A DNA stretch of 64,000 bases from Minwuia sp. (lineage in GTDB: Bacteria > Pseudomonadota > Alphaproteobacteria > Minwuiales > Minwuiaceae), in the NCBI GenBank assembly GCA_029210175.1, contig JARGPL010000003.1, positions 186,001-250,000 of the forward strand. The letters run 5' to 3'. The first letter of the stretch is position 1, and each line of letters starts with the position of its first letter. Shown here in pieces: positions 21,114 to 29,684 of the stretch. The notes under the pieces are model-generated. The model searched no databases. It saw only the letters and a list, made by a program, of their open reading frames with translations, and had not been told where the DNA came from. The position numbers were made by a program, and so were the translations under genes.

Positions 21114-21158
21114 GTCATCGATATCTTGCCCGACGCCAGTGGCTGGCGCGCCCTGGGG

Positions 21159-23042
21159 TCAGATGGCGCGGGACATGAAGCTGGCCATGCGGCGGCTGAA
21201 GGCCGCCGGGTCGTCGAGCGGTTCGCCTTCGATGATGCGGGCCTGGTCGAACAGCAGGCGCGCGGCTTCCTCGATGTCGGCGTCCATGCCCTTGTCGCGC
21301 AGGCGGTCCACCAGGCGGATGACCAGCGCGTGGCGGGGATTGATCTCCATCACCCGCTTCGACGCTGCATCCACCTGCTTGTGGGCCTTCAGCATCCGCT
21401 CCAGACGCATGTCCATGTCATTGTCATCGGCCACCAGGCAGACCGGGCTCTCGTTGAGACGGTCGGAGGTGCGCACGTCCTTCACGCTGTCACCCAGGGT
21501 TTCCTTGATGGCCGCGATCAGGGTTGCCAGGTCACCTTCCTTCGGGGCTTCCGGCTTTTCCGCGTCATCCTCGGAGGTGTCGCCACCGGTGATCTCCGAC
21601 AGGTCCGCCCCACCACGGGTGACGGACTTCAGTTGCTTGCCGTCATATTCGCCATTGCCCTGCAGCCAGAAATCATCGACCGCGTCGGTCAGCAACAGCA
21701 CCTCGACGTCTTTCCTGGCAAAGCCTTCCAGATGCGGGCTGCGGCGCGCCGAGGCCTCATCTTCCGCCGTGATGTAGTAGATCGCTTCCTGCCCCGGCTT
21801 CATGCGCTCAACATAGCCGTCGAGGCTGGTCAGGTCGTCACCGGTAGTACTGGCGAACCGGGCCAGCTTCAGGATGCGCGGGCCGACTTCATGGTCCTCG
21901 TAGATACCTTCCTTCAGCACCGCGCCGAAGTTGCGCCAGAACGTGGTGAACCCTTCCGGGTCCTTGTCCGCCTTCTTTTCCAGCTCGCTCAGCACACGCT
22001 TGACGATCTGGCCACGCATGTGGCGCAGCATCGGCTCGTTCTGCAGCATCTCGCGGCTGACGTTCAGGGGCAGATCTTCCGAATCCACGATGCCGCGCAG
22101 GAAACGCAGGTAGCTGGGGGCCAGCCCTTCCGCCTCATCGGTGATGAACACCCGCTTCACATACAGCTTCACGCGATGCTTGCGTTCGGGGTGGAACAGG
22201 TCGAACGGCTTTTCCGTCGGCACGAACAGCAGCAGGGTATATTCGACCTTGCCCTCGATCCGCGTGTGCAGAACCGTCCAGGGCTCATCGAACGCGCCAC
22301 CGACATGACGATAAAACTCGGTGTACTGCTGTTCCGTAATCTCCGATTTCGGGCGGGTCCAGAGCGCGGATGCCTTGTTGACCGGCTCGTTCTCCGCCTC
22401 CGCCTCGCCATCGCTGGCGCTGATGGTGATCGGCCAGGTGATGTGGTCGGAATAGGTCTCGATGATCTGGCGCAGCCGCCAGGTTTCGAGGAATTCCTTC
22501 TGCTCATCGCGGATCTTCAGCATCACCGTCGTGCCGCGTGCGTCCCGGCTGGATTCCTCGATGGTATATTCGCCGGTGCCGCCCGAAACCCAGGTGAAGG
22601 CTTCGTCACTGCCCGCGCGGCGGCTGGTGACCGATACTTCCTCCGCCACCATGAAGGCCGAATAGAAGCCGACGCCGAACTGACCGATGACGGACAGGTC
22701 CGCCGATTTCGCTTCTGCCATCTGCTCCATGAAGGCGGTCGAACCGGACCGCGCGATGGTGCCCAGGTTCTCCACCATGTCGTCGCGGTTCATGCCAACG
22801 CCATTGTCGGTGATCGACAGGGTTCCCTGATCCTTGTCCACATGCACCAGGATCCTGAAATCCGCGTCGCCGCCGGTCAGATCGGGGTCGGCGATCGCCA
22901 GATAGCGCAGCCGCTCGCAGGCGTCAGAGGCGTTCGAGATCAGCTCCCTGAGGAAGATCTCCTTTTCCGAATAGAGCGAGTGGGTGACGATATGCAGAAG
23001 TTTCGCAACCTCGGCCTGGAACTGATAGCTCTGGGCAGTCAT
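21159..23042 (-). CDS. htpG: molecular chaperone HtpG (bacterial Hsp90)
   Basis: A 627-residue Hsp90 of normal bacterial length. The N-terminal ATPase shows the GHKL motifs FLRELISNASDACERLR, ITDNGVGM and GQFGVGFYSAFMVA. The middle domain (about 225-500) and the C-terminal dimerisation domain follow, with no MEEVD tail, as in other bacteria. ATP-dependent folding of client proteins in the cytosol. The upstream DUF4340 gene of the ABC operon ends 3 bp before its start, so htpG may be co-transcribed with that operon as well as having its own promoter. Confidence 0.97.
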   Translation of the reverse strand: MTAQSYQFQAEVAKLLHIVTHSLYSEKEIFLRELISNASDACERLRYLAIADPDLTGGDADFRILVHVDKDQGTLSITDNGVGMNRDDMVENLGTIARSGSTAFMEQMAEAKSADLSVIGQFGVGFYSAFMVAEEVSVTSRRAGSDEAFTWVSGGTGEYTIEESSRDARGTTVMLKIRDEQKEFLETWRLRQIIETYSDHITWPITISASDGEAEAENEPVNKASALWTRPKSEITEQQYTEFYRHVGGAFDEPWTVLHTRIEGKVEYTLLLFVPTEKPFDLFHPERKHRVKLYVKRVFITDEAEGLAPSYLRFLRGIVDSEDLPLNVSREMLQNEPMLRHMRGQIVKRVLSELEKKADKDPEGFTTFWRNFGAVLKEGIYEDHEVGPRILKLARFASTTGDDLTSLDGYVERMKPGQEAIYYITAEDEASARRSPHLEGFARKDVEVLLLTDAVDDFWLQGNGEYDGKQLKSVTRGGADLSEITGGDTSEDDAEKPEAPKEGDLATLIAAIKETLGDSVKDVRTSDRLNESPVCLVADDNDMDMRLERMLKAHKQVDAASKRVMEINPRHALVIRLVDRLRDKGMDADIEEAARLLFDQARIIEGEPLDDPAAFSRRMASFMSRAI

Positions 23043-23045
23043 GGG

Positions 23046-24173
23046 TCAGGAGTCCTCCTCGGGCTTGGGCTTGGTCAGGGTTTCGAGTGTCGGCAGGAAG
23101 TTCTCGGCAGTGAAGGACGGGAACAGATAGGCCCAGCCATCGACCAGTTCCGCCGCCGTTCTGGCACGGGCTTCCTCGTCCGCCGCGACGATGGGGGTGG
23201 GTTCCTTGCCATCGACGCCAGGTTCAAGCTGCACGATCCGGTCGGCATCGAACTGCACGTCGAAGCGCAGCCAGAATGCATCCGCGTTGTCGGTCTTTCG
23301 CCCGGCATCCACCAGATCCACGGTCACGATCCAGCCACTCTGCGTTTCGAACACGGTGCGGGTTGCGCCGGTGAAATCGACAGTGTCCGCAGGTGCCACA
23401 TCCCTGGGCTTCAGGAATTCCAATGCCCGCCCGGTGGCAGTCAGGCGTATTTCCTGCTCCTGCAGCCCCTCCGGCAGGTCCTTCACATGGAAGTAGCCAT
23501 ATTCGCTGCGGTCCAGGCCGAGCGGCGGCTGGTCGGGATGGTTCACGGTGATATCGGTGACCACATCCTTGGTGACCTTGAACAGGGTCCGGTTCAGCCA
23601 GTCGGTGGGTGCTGGCTTCACGGTGAAGAAGCCTTCCGCCAGCCAGGTCGCATCCTGCCCGACGCGGCGGACATAGACCTTCGCCGGTTCGGTGGCACTG
23701 CCACGCTGCTTGGTCTTGCCCACGATCAGTCCGGCGAGGGTCGATCCGTCAGCCGCCGTGGCGACCACCTGCATCGAGCGGGTGTTGTCCCCCGCCTCCC
23801 CTTCAGCCAGGGGCTTCGGATCGGTCAGGCCCAGGCGGTCATGCAACGCCGGATCAGCCGTCTTCGGCGCGATGACCGTTGCGCGCGACAGGGCGACAAC
23901 AAGGCGTTTCACCTCATCCGCGTCTGCCGGATAGCCGGCACGCGCATCATGGTGCCAGGTGCCCCCGTCATCGCGGCTGAGGCTCCATTCACCCTTCGGT
24001 GTGACGAACGCCAGCCGGGTGATGTCATTGACCTGATCGGCCAGTTCGGGGAACAGCAGCTGGCCATAGTCCTGGGCCGCCAGCCGTTCGGCCTTCCGGT
24101 CCAGAACCGTGTAGGCGGCGATGACGCTGGCCAGAGTCAGGGCGGCGACAATGATCCACAGATTGCGGCGCAT
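23046..24173 (-). CDS. DUF4340 protein, accessory component of a gliding-type ABC system
   Basis: A 375-residue protein with one N-terminal membrane anchor (LWIIVAALTLASVIAAYTVL, about 5-24) and a large soluble part rich in beta-strands, presumably periplasmic. The GEWSLSRDDGGTWHHDA segment near 60-76 is typical of DUF4340. Such proteins are encoded beside GldG-type ABC auxiliary proteins in many proteobacteria; their function is not established. It is the last gene of the four-gene ABC operon, 2 bp after the GldG-like gene. Confidence 0.8.
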   Translation of the reverse strand: MRRNLWIIVAALTLASVIAAYTVLDRKAERLAAQDYGQLLFPELADQVNDITRLAFVTPKGEWSLSRDDGGTWHHDARAGYPADADEVKRLVVALSRATVIAPKTADPALHDRLGLTDPKPLAEGEAGDNTRSMQVVATAADGSTLAGLIVGKTKQRGSATEPAKVYVRRVGQDATWLAEGFFTVKPAPTDWLNRTLFKVTKDVVTDITVNHPDQPPLGLDRSEYGYFHVKDLPEGLQEQEIRLTATGRALEFLKPRDVAPADTVDFTGATRTVFETQSGWIVTVDLVDAGRKTDNADAFWLRFDVQFDADRIVQLEPGVDGKEPTPIVAADEEARARTAAELVDGWAYLFPSFTAENFLPTLETLTKPKPEEDS

Positions 24174-24175
24174 GC

Positions 24176-26077
24176 TCAGGCCTCCTTCATCGACTGGCTG
24201 CGACGGCGACGGCCCCGTCGCCAGAACGCCAGGATCATGGCGACGACAAACACCAGCGCCGGCATGGCACCGATGGTGATCAGCTTGATCGTGCTCTGCA
24301 GTTCATCGATATCGCGCCGCAGGCTCAGTTGCACGCCGCGCAGTTCGCGACGGGTCTGCAGCACATCCTTCTGGAACGCTTCGATGGCCTGCGCCTCTTC
24401 CGAAGACAACAGCTGGCCGCCGCCTTCACCCGCACGGTTCTGCAGTTCAGCCAGCTTCGCCTCGGTTTCCTTCAGACGGGCTTCCAGTTCCTGTTCCTGC
24501 TGCAGGTACTGCTGTTCAGCCGCACGGCGCAGTTCGTCGACGACCGTGAATGGGCGATCCCCCTCACCGCGGCTGCGCAGTCCGATCAGATCGCTGGAAC
24601 CCGCCAGATTGTCCAGGGCGTTGATCAGGAAGTTGGCGTTGCCCGCGGTAGGCTGTGCCACTTCCTGTCCGAACACGGCCTGGCGGTTGAGCCAGTATGA
24701 ATCCTCGATGAAGTCGGCATCGGCGACCAGGATCAGGCTGACCGGTGCCTCCGATGTCGCAAGGTGGGGTGCCTCGACACCTTCGGGTGCAGCGTCGAAG
24801 GCCGACGGCAGGATACCGCTCAACCGGGCTGCCAGCACGAAGGGGCGGTCTTCCGACACGAACTCTGCCTGCAGCGCGGTCGGGTCCGGGCGGAACCTGA
24901 TCTTCGATGTCGGCATGCGCATGGCGTCCGTGGTCGAGGTGATCAGCGGCACCGCGGTGAGCGGGCTGTCCACTGCCATCTCGATATACCCGATGGAGGG
25001 CAACAGCAGCGGCAGGCTCAGATCAGCCGTCACCGGGTCATCTTCGTTCAGCGCCCGGCCTGCGGCCTGTATCCAGGCAATGTAGTCCACCAGTTGCCGC
25101 CGCCCGCGCCCGACATTGACGCGGGTCGCAAGGGTGCGGTCGACCACCATCATGCCGGGTTCGATGCGTACGCCCCAGGCATCCAGCAAGGTCGGCAGCA
25201 GGCTGTCGTGCTTGTCCAGTGGATCGGGCGCACTGCCCGGCGTCGGCAGCCGCACACCGACCTCGGAGAACACATCGGCCATCACCATGGCCTTGCCGCC
25301 CCCCAGGATGTACTGGTCAACGGCATAGAGCTGTCGTTCGGTCAGGCCACGGGCGTGGGCCAGCAGGATGACGTCGATGTCGGGGGCGATCTCCTCCCAC
25401 TGGCGCAGGGGCACATCGACCTCGAAGAACTGACGCAGCGGATCCATGATGCCATAGGGCAGGCTCTCGCCCCGCATGGCCGCCTGCACGCCGCCCGGAC
25501 CGAATTCCAGCGGGAAGCTGGTGATGATCATCAGCTTCGGCTTGTCGGGGTTGGACAGGCCATAGATCAGGCGGGTCAGGTCATATTCCAGGAACCGGTC
25601 ACGATCCGGCTGGAAGAACGCCACGGTCTGCTGGTCATCGGTGGTGTTCTGGCCAACGAGGCCGAAGTAGAACGTGTCGCCGCCCTGGCCCAGCGGCACA
25701 CCGCTCAGGCCCGCGTCCACCGCCGCGTCCTCATATTCGGTGAACGGCTCCGGATCGATCAGTTCCAGCCGGATGCGACCGTCGGCGATGGTGCGGAATT
25801 CCTCCAGCATGCTCATCACCCGTGCCGCATGGTTGCGGATCTCCGGCACCGACCCGGCAAGCGAGGCGGAATAATAGAGCTGAAGCGTGATGTCCTCATC
25901 CAGGTTCGACAGCACGTTGCGGGTGCCGTCGGACAGGGTGTAGAGGCCGTTTTCCGTCAGGTCGAGGCGGCTGTTCTTCAGGGTGTCGTCGGCGACGATG
26001 TTCACCGCGAAGAACAGGATCGCCAGCAGGCCGATACCTGAGAAGGCGAGGAATTTCTGGCTGTTGAGCTGGTTCAT
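24176..26077 (-). CDS. GldG-family ABC transporter auxiliary protein
   Basis: A 633-residue protein with an N-terminal membrane helix (FLAFSGIGLLAILFFAVNIVA, about 9-28), an extended extracytoplasmic part (about 30-590) with the GldG-type LTENGLYTLSDGTRNVL segment, a coiled-coil-like EQQYLQQEQELEARLKETEA region near 520-545, and a C-terminal helix (IGAMPALVFVVAMILAFW) followed by a basic RRGRRRR tail. In Bacteroidetes GldG works with GldA and GldF in gliding, but proteobacterial homologues have no known gliding role. It lies 10 bp after the permease gene. Confidence 0.85.
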   Translation of the reverse strand: MNQLNSQKFLAFSGIGLLAILFFAVNIVADDTLKNSRLDLTENGLYTLSDGTRNVLSNLDEDITLQLYYSASLAGSVPEIRNHAARVMSMLEEFRTIADGRIRLELIDPEPFTEYEDAAVDAGLSGVPLGQGGDTFYFGLVGQNTTDDQQTVAFFQPDRDRFLEYDLTRLIYGLSNPDKPKLMIITSFPLEFGPGGVQAAMRGESLPYGIMDPLRQFFEVDVPLRQWEEIAPDIDVILLAHARGLTERQLYAVDQYILGGGKAMVMADVFSEVGVRLPTPGSAPDPLDKHDSLLPTLLDAWGVRIEPGMMVVDRTLATRVNVGRGRRQLVDYIAWIQAAGRALNEDDPVTADLSLPLLLPSIGYIEMAVDSPLTAVPLITSTTDAMRMPTSKIRFRPDPTALQAEFVSEDRPFVLAARLSGILPSAFDAAPEGVEAPHLATSEAPVSLILVADADFIEDSYWLNRQAVFGQEVAQPTAGNANFLINALDNLAGSSDLIGLRSRGEGDRPFTVVDELRRAAEQQYLQQEQELEARLKETEAKLAELQNRAGEGGGQLLSSEEAQAIEAFQKDVLQTRRELRGVQLSLRRDIDELQSTIKLITIGAMPALVFVVAMILAFWRRGRRRRSQSMKEA

Positions 26078-26087
26078 GTCTCTGTCC

Positions 26088-26825
26088 TCAGCCCGCGAAT
26101 TTCTTGTGTTCGATGATGATCATGTTGACGAACAGCCAGACCCCGATCAGCGACGCGAAGAACACGAGGTCGCGCAGGTCGATGACCCCGCCGATGATCG
26201 ACTGGAAATGCGTGATGAAGCTGAAACCGGCGATCTGATCGACCAGCAGGTCCGGTGCCCAGCCGCTGACGAAATCCAGCACGATGGGTGTGCCGGACAC
26301 CGTGAACAGAAAGCAGACCCCGGTGGACACCACAAAGGCGATCACCTGGTTCTGGGTCAGCGACGACAGGCACGACGTGATGGCCAGATACCCGCCCGCC
26401 ATCAGCAGCGCACCGACATAGCTGGCCAGGATCACCCCATGGTCCGGGTCACCCAGATAGCTGACCATCAGCCAGAACGGGAACGTCAGCGCCAGCGCGA
26501 TGCCGACAAAGGCCCAGGCGGCGAGGAACTTGCCGATGACTGCCGCCGGAACCGAGATCGGCAGGGTCAGCAGCAGTTCGATGGTGCCGGTCTTGCGCTC
26601 TTCCGACCACAGCCGCATGCCGATGGCCGGGATCAGGAACAGGTACAGCCAGGGCAGGTAAGTGAAGAAGCTCAACAGGTCTGCCTGACCACGCTCGAAG
26701 AAGTTGCCCAGGTAGAACGCGAAGGCTGCCGTCGTCAGCAGGAAGATGACGATGAACACCCAGGCGACCGGGGTGGCGAAATATCCGGCAAGTTCCCGCC
26801 GGAAAACGGTTGTCATGGCACCCAT
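26088..26825 (-). CDS. ABC-2-type permease (GldF-like)
   Basis: A 245-residue integral membrane protein with six predicted helices, including FATPVAWVFIVIFLLTTAAF and VIAFVVSTGVCFLFTVSG. The SEERKTGTIELLLTLPIS segment after the second helix is characteristic of ABC-2/GldF/NosY permeases. It starts 3 bp after the ATPase gene; GGGGAACTGAGCC before the ATG provides the ribosome binding site. It forms the membrane channel with the ATPase next door. Confidence 0.9.
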   Translation of the reverse strand: MGAMTTVFRRELAGYFATPVAWVFIVIFLLTTAAFAFYLGNFFERGQADLLSFFTYLPWLYLFLIPAIGMRLWSEERKTGTIELLLTLPISVPAAVIGKFLAAWAFVGIALALTFPFWLMVSYLGDPDHGVILASYVGALLMAGGYLAITSCLSSLTQNQVIAFVVSTGVCFLFTVSGTPIVLDFVSGWAPDLLVDQIAGFSFITHFQSIIGGVIDLRDLVFFASLIGVWLFVNMIIIEHKKFAG

Positions 26826-26828
26826 GGC

Positions 26829-27761
26829 TCAGTTCCCCTGCGTTATGGATCGGAAGACTTCGTCCATCCGACCCGGATCGACATAGAACGCCCCGATCTG
26901 CCAGCCCCGCGCGCCGGCAAGCTGTGACACGCCGTCGGTGACCGTGGCGGTGCCTTCGGGAAAGACCACCACACGGCGGTCCCCGTCCGGTTCCACGCTG
27001 GCGACGCCCGGCACGCGGATCAGATCGGCGCGCAGCGTTTCGAAGTCCGGCTGATTGTCGCCCTTCAGCTCCAGCACCACGGCGTTGTGGAACCGCGACC
27101 GGCCCATCAGTTCGCCGGGCGTGCCGTCCGCCACCACCTTGCCATGGGCGATGATCAGCGCCCGGCTGCAGACGGCGGAGACCTCTTCCAGGATATGGGT
27201 GGAGATGATGATGGCCTTTTCCGGGGCCAGTTCCTGGATCAGGGTGCGCACCTGAAACTTCTGGTTCGGGTCCAGGCCATCCGTCGGCTCATCCAGGATC
27301 AGGATCTCCGGATCATGCAGTAGCGCCTGCGCCAGTCCGACGCGACGCTTGAAACCCTTCGACAGGGTCTCGATCGGCTGTTGCATGACGCGACCGATCT
27401 CCACCCGCTCGGTGATTTCGGCGATCCGCTGCTTGCGCTCGCGACCGCTCAGGCCCCGCACGCTTGCGATGAAGTCGAGGAACCCGGCAGGCGTCATGTC
27501 GGGATAGGCCGGCGCGCCTTCCGGCAGATAGCCGATGCGGGTCTTCGCCATGATCGGGTTGGCCAGCGCATCCAGCTGATTGACGGTCACGGTGCCAGCA
27601 CTGGGACCAAGGAAGCCGGTGATCATCTTCATGGTGGTGGACTTGCCAGCACCATTGGGGCCGAGGAACCCCAGCACTTCGCCGCGCTGAACCTCGAAAC
27701 TGATCCCGTCGACGGCTGTGAACGGACCGAACCGCTTCACCAGATCCCGGACTTCCAGCAT
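26829..27761 (-). CDS. ABC transporter ATP-binding protein (GldA-like)
   Basis: A 310-residue ABC ATPase. Walker A is GPNGAGKSTT, the signature is LSKGFKRRVGLAQALL, and Walker B is ILILDEPTDGLDP. The ~80-residue C-terminal extension (after about 225) is normal for GldA/CcmA-type ATPases paired with ABC-2 permeases. I chose the ATG at 27761 (MLEVRDLVKRFG) as the start of the ATPase domain; a GTG 48 bp upstream would add residues with no family counterpart. First gene of the four-gene operon, divergent from the thiolase-like gene. Confidence 0.9.
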   Translation of the reverse strand: MLEVRDLVKRFGPFTAVDGISFEVQRGEVLGFLGPNGAGKSTTMKMITGFLGPSAGTVTVNQLDALANPIMAKTRIGYLPEGAPAYPDMTPAGFLDFIASVRGLSGRERKQRIAEITERVEIGRVMQQPIETLSKGFKRRVGLAQALLHDPEILILDEPTDGLDPNQKFQVRTLIQELAPEKAIIISTHILEEVSAVCSRALIIAHGKVVADGTPGELMGRSRFHNAVVLELKGDNQPDFETLRADLIRVPGVASVEPDGDRRVVVFPEGTATVTDGVSQLAGARGWQIGAFYVDPGRMDEVFRSITQGN

Positions 27762-28005
27762 GGCTGCCACGTCGGTACTGCTCCCTTGATCGTGCGCCTT
27801 GACCAGCACCGCCGCCGAAACGGGTTCGGGGCCGGGCTGCGGCGCATCTGCCTGTCATGCATCCAACTGTCGTGACCGGAGGGGGGCCGGATCGTGCTTC
27901 ACCTCTGGCCGCGCCATCATCTAGTCGCCCCTGCCCTGCGGTTCAAGGGTTTCAAGCCGGACGCCCGTCGCTGTAGGCTGTGAGGCAGCGTCTGGGGAGG
28001 CACGA

Positions 28006-29160
28006 ATGACATCATCGAAAGCAGCAATAACCGGCGTCGCCAATACGCGTTGCGGGCGGCTGGAAGGTTCCACCTGCCTCGGCCTGCATGCAGAGGTGGC
28101 GCGCGGTGCCGTGGCCGACGCAGGGCTGGAACTGGGGGACGTGGACGGTCTGATCTGCGCCTATTCCTTCACCGAGCCGCATCCCATGCTCGCCTCCGTC
28201 GTGGCGGAGTATCTGGGCATCCAGCCCGCCTATTCAGCCTGTGTCAGCGCGGGCGGGGCCTCTGGCGCGCTGCAGGTCATGACCGCCAAGTCGCTGGTGG
28301 AAAGCGGCATGTGCCGCCACGTGCTCTGCCTGACCGGCGACACCCGGATGAGCGGCATGGCCCCCGGTGCCGCCGTCGCCGCCCTGGCCCGGTTCGGCCA
28401 CGGGCAGTTCGAAGTGCCCTATGGCATCACCATTCCGGCGGCCTATGGCATGGTCGCGCAACGCTACATGCATGACACCGGGCTGACCCTGTCCGATATG
28501 GCACACATTGCCGTCACCACCCGCAACCATGCCCGCCGCCACCCGGATGCGCAGATGCGCAAACCGCTCAGCCATGCCGAGGTGATGGCCAGCCGCCCGA
28601 TCGCGGAACCGCTGCGGCTGTTCGACTGCGCCCTGATCTCCGACGGGGCCGCCGGTATCCTGGTCTCCGCCGCGCCGACGGGCAACGGCGCGGAGGTCCG
28701 CATCGTCGGCGCCGGGCAGAAGAACACCCACGAACACCTGATCGCCGCGCCGCGCGACCTGCAATCCTTCGGCTGCAAGTTCAGCGCACGGGACGCCTTC
28801 GCCGAGGCCGGGATGACCACCGCCGACATCGACGTGGCGGAGATCTACGACAGTTTCACCATCACCCTGGCGATCGAACTGGAATCCATCGGTTTCTTCC
28901 CCAAGGGATCGGTGGGGGAAGCCGTGTCCGACGGGGCGCTGGACCTCGGCGGCACCCTGCCCTGCAACACCCACGGCGGCCTGCTCAGCTTTGGCCATTC
29001 CGGCGCGGCGGGCGGCGCGTTTCATGTGGTGGAGGCGGTCAGGCAGCTACGCGGCCAGGCCGACAGCCGCCAGGTCGCGAACGCCAGCCGCGCCTTCGTC
29101 CATGGCGACGGCGGCGTGCTCTCCGCCCATGTGTCCCTGATTCTGGAGCGTCTGTCATGA
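28006..29160 (+). CDS. thiolase-fold (SCPx/Ltp-like) protein lacking the thiolase cysteines; probable acyl-CoA aldolase or lyase
   Basis: A 384-residue thiolase-superfamily protein. The usual N-terminal nucleophile motif (C-A/G-S-G) reads GGASGAL at 83-89, with Gly84 where Cys should be. The C-terminal Cys loop reads VHGDGGVLS, also without Cys. The conserved NTHGGLLSFGHSGAAGG is intact. The gene overlaps a DUF35 OB-fold gene by 4 nt. Cys-less SCPx-type proteins with a DUF35 partner are known as retro-aldolases cleaving beta-hydroxyacyl-CoA side chains (Ltp2 with ChsH2 in steroid catabolism), so a lyase reading is inferred. GGGGAGG precedes the ATG. An annotation of 'acetyl-CoA acetyltransferase' would probably mislead. 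Confidence 0.8.
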   Translation: MTSSKAAITGVANTRCGRLEGSTCLGLHAEVARGAVADAGLELGDVDGLICAYSFTEPHPMLASVVAEYLGIQPAYSACVSAGGASGALQVMTAKSLVESGMCRHVLCLTGDTRMSGMAPGAAVAALARFGHGQFEVPYGITIPAAYGMVAQRYMHDTGLTLSDMAHIAVTTRNHARRHPDAQMRKPLSHAEVMASRPIAEPLRLFDCALISDGAAGILVSAAPTGNGAEVRIVGAGQKNTHEHLIAAPRDLQSFGCKFSARDAFAEAGMTTADIDVAEIYDSFTITLAIELESIGFFPKGSVGEAVSDGALDLGGTLPCNTHGGLLSFGHSGAAGGAFHVVEAVRQLRGQADSRQVANASRAFVHGDGGVLSAHVSLILERLS

Positions 29161-29585
29161 GCCGCGAAACACCGACGACAGCACCCGCGACCGACCTGCC
29201 CCTGCCGCCGCCCAACGCCGAAAGCCAGGCGTTCTGGGACGCTGCCCGCGACGGCCACCTGCTGCTGACCCGCTGCACAGCCTGCGACGCCGTGCAGTTC
29301 CCGCCACAACACAGCTGCACCGCCTGCGGCGGCACGACCGGCAATCCGTTCACGGCGTCGGGCACCGGCGAAATCTTCACCTTCACCATCAACCACCGCG
29401 CCCCCAGCCCCGCCTTCAAGGCCCGCGCCCCCTACATCATCGCCCTGGTCGACCTGGCCGAAGGCCCGCGCCTGATGATGAACGTCATCAACTGCGCCCC
29501 GGAGGACGTGAAGATCGGCATGACAGTGAAGATCGTGTTCGAGGCGCGGGGGGACATGGCGCTTCCGCAGGCGGAGTTGGTTTGA
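29157..29585 (+). CDS. DUF35 Zn-ribbon/OB-fold partner of the thiolase-like protein
   Basis: A 142-residue protein with an N-terminal rubredoxin-like zinc ribbon, CTACDAVQFPPQHSCTACGG (two C-x-x-C pairs at about 40-43 and 54-57), followed by an OB-fold that binds the acyl-CoA in known relatives. Residues 1-20 are proline/threonine-rich. Translation is coupled to the thiolase-like gene (ATGA overlap). Such proteins form complexes with SCPx-type thiolases and aldolases, placing the substrate in the active site. Confidence 0.88.
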   Translation: MSRETPTTAPATDLPLPPPNAESQAFWDAARDGHLLLTRCTACDAVQFPPQHSCTACGGTTGNPFTASGTGEIFTFTINHRAPSPAFKARAPYIIALVDLAEGPRLMMNVINCAPEDVKIGMTVKIVFEARGDMALPQAELV

Positions 29586-29684
29586 GGCGACTGCCCACGA
29601 TCACCAGTGGAATCAAGGCATCAAACGAGCCTATGGACCTCCAGAGATGGCAATCTGGCTCGTCAATATTTCAATCGACCTGCT

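Noticed and set aside
21045-25085. A 1346-codon open frame on the plus strand across htpG and the ABC operon
   Set aside because: It is antisense to three well-supported genes, has low-complexity Arg/His/Gln-rich translation and no domain; it is a by-product of high GC codon bias.
29625-29663. ACGAGCC/GGCTCGT inverted repeat between the DUF35 gene and the nuclease-like gene
   Set aside because: It is 7 bp with a 25-nt loop and no T-run. It might end one of the convergent transcripts, but the support is thin.
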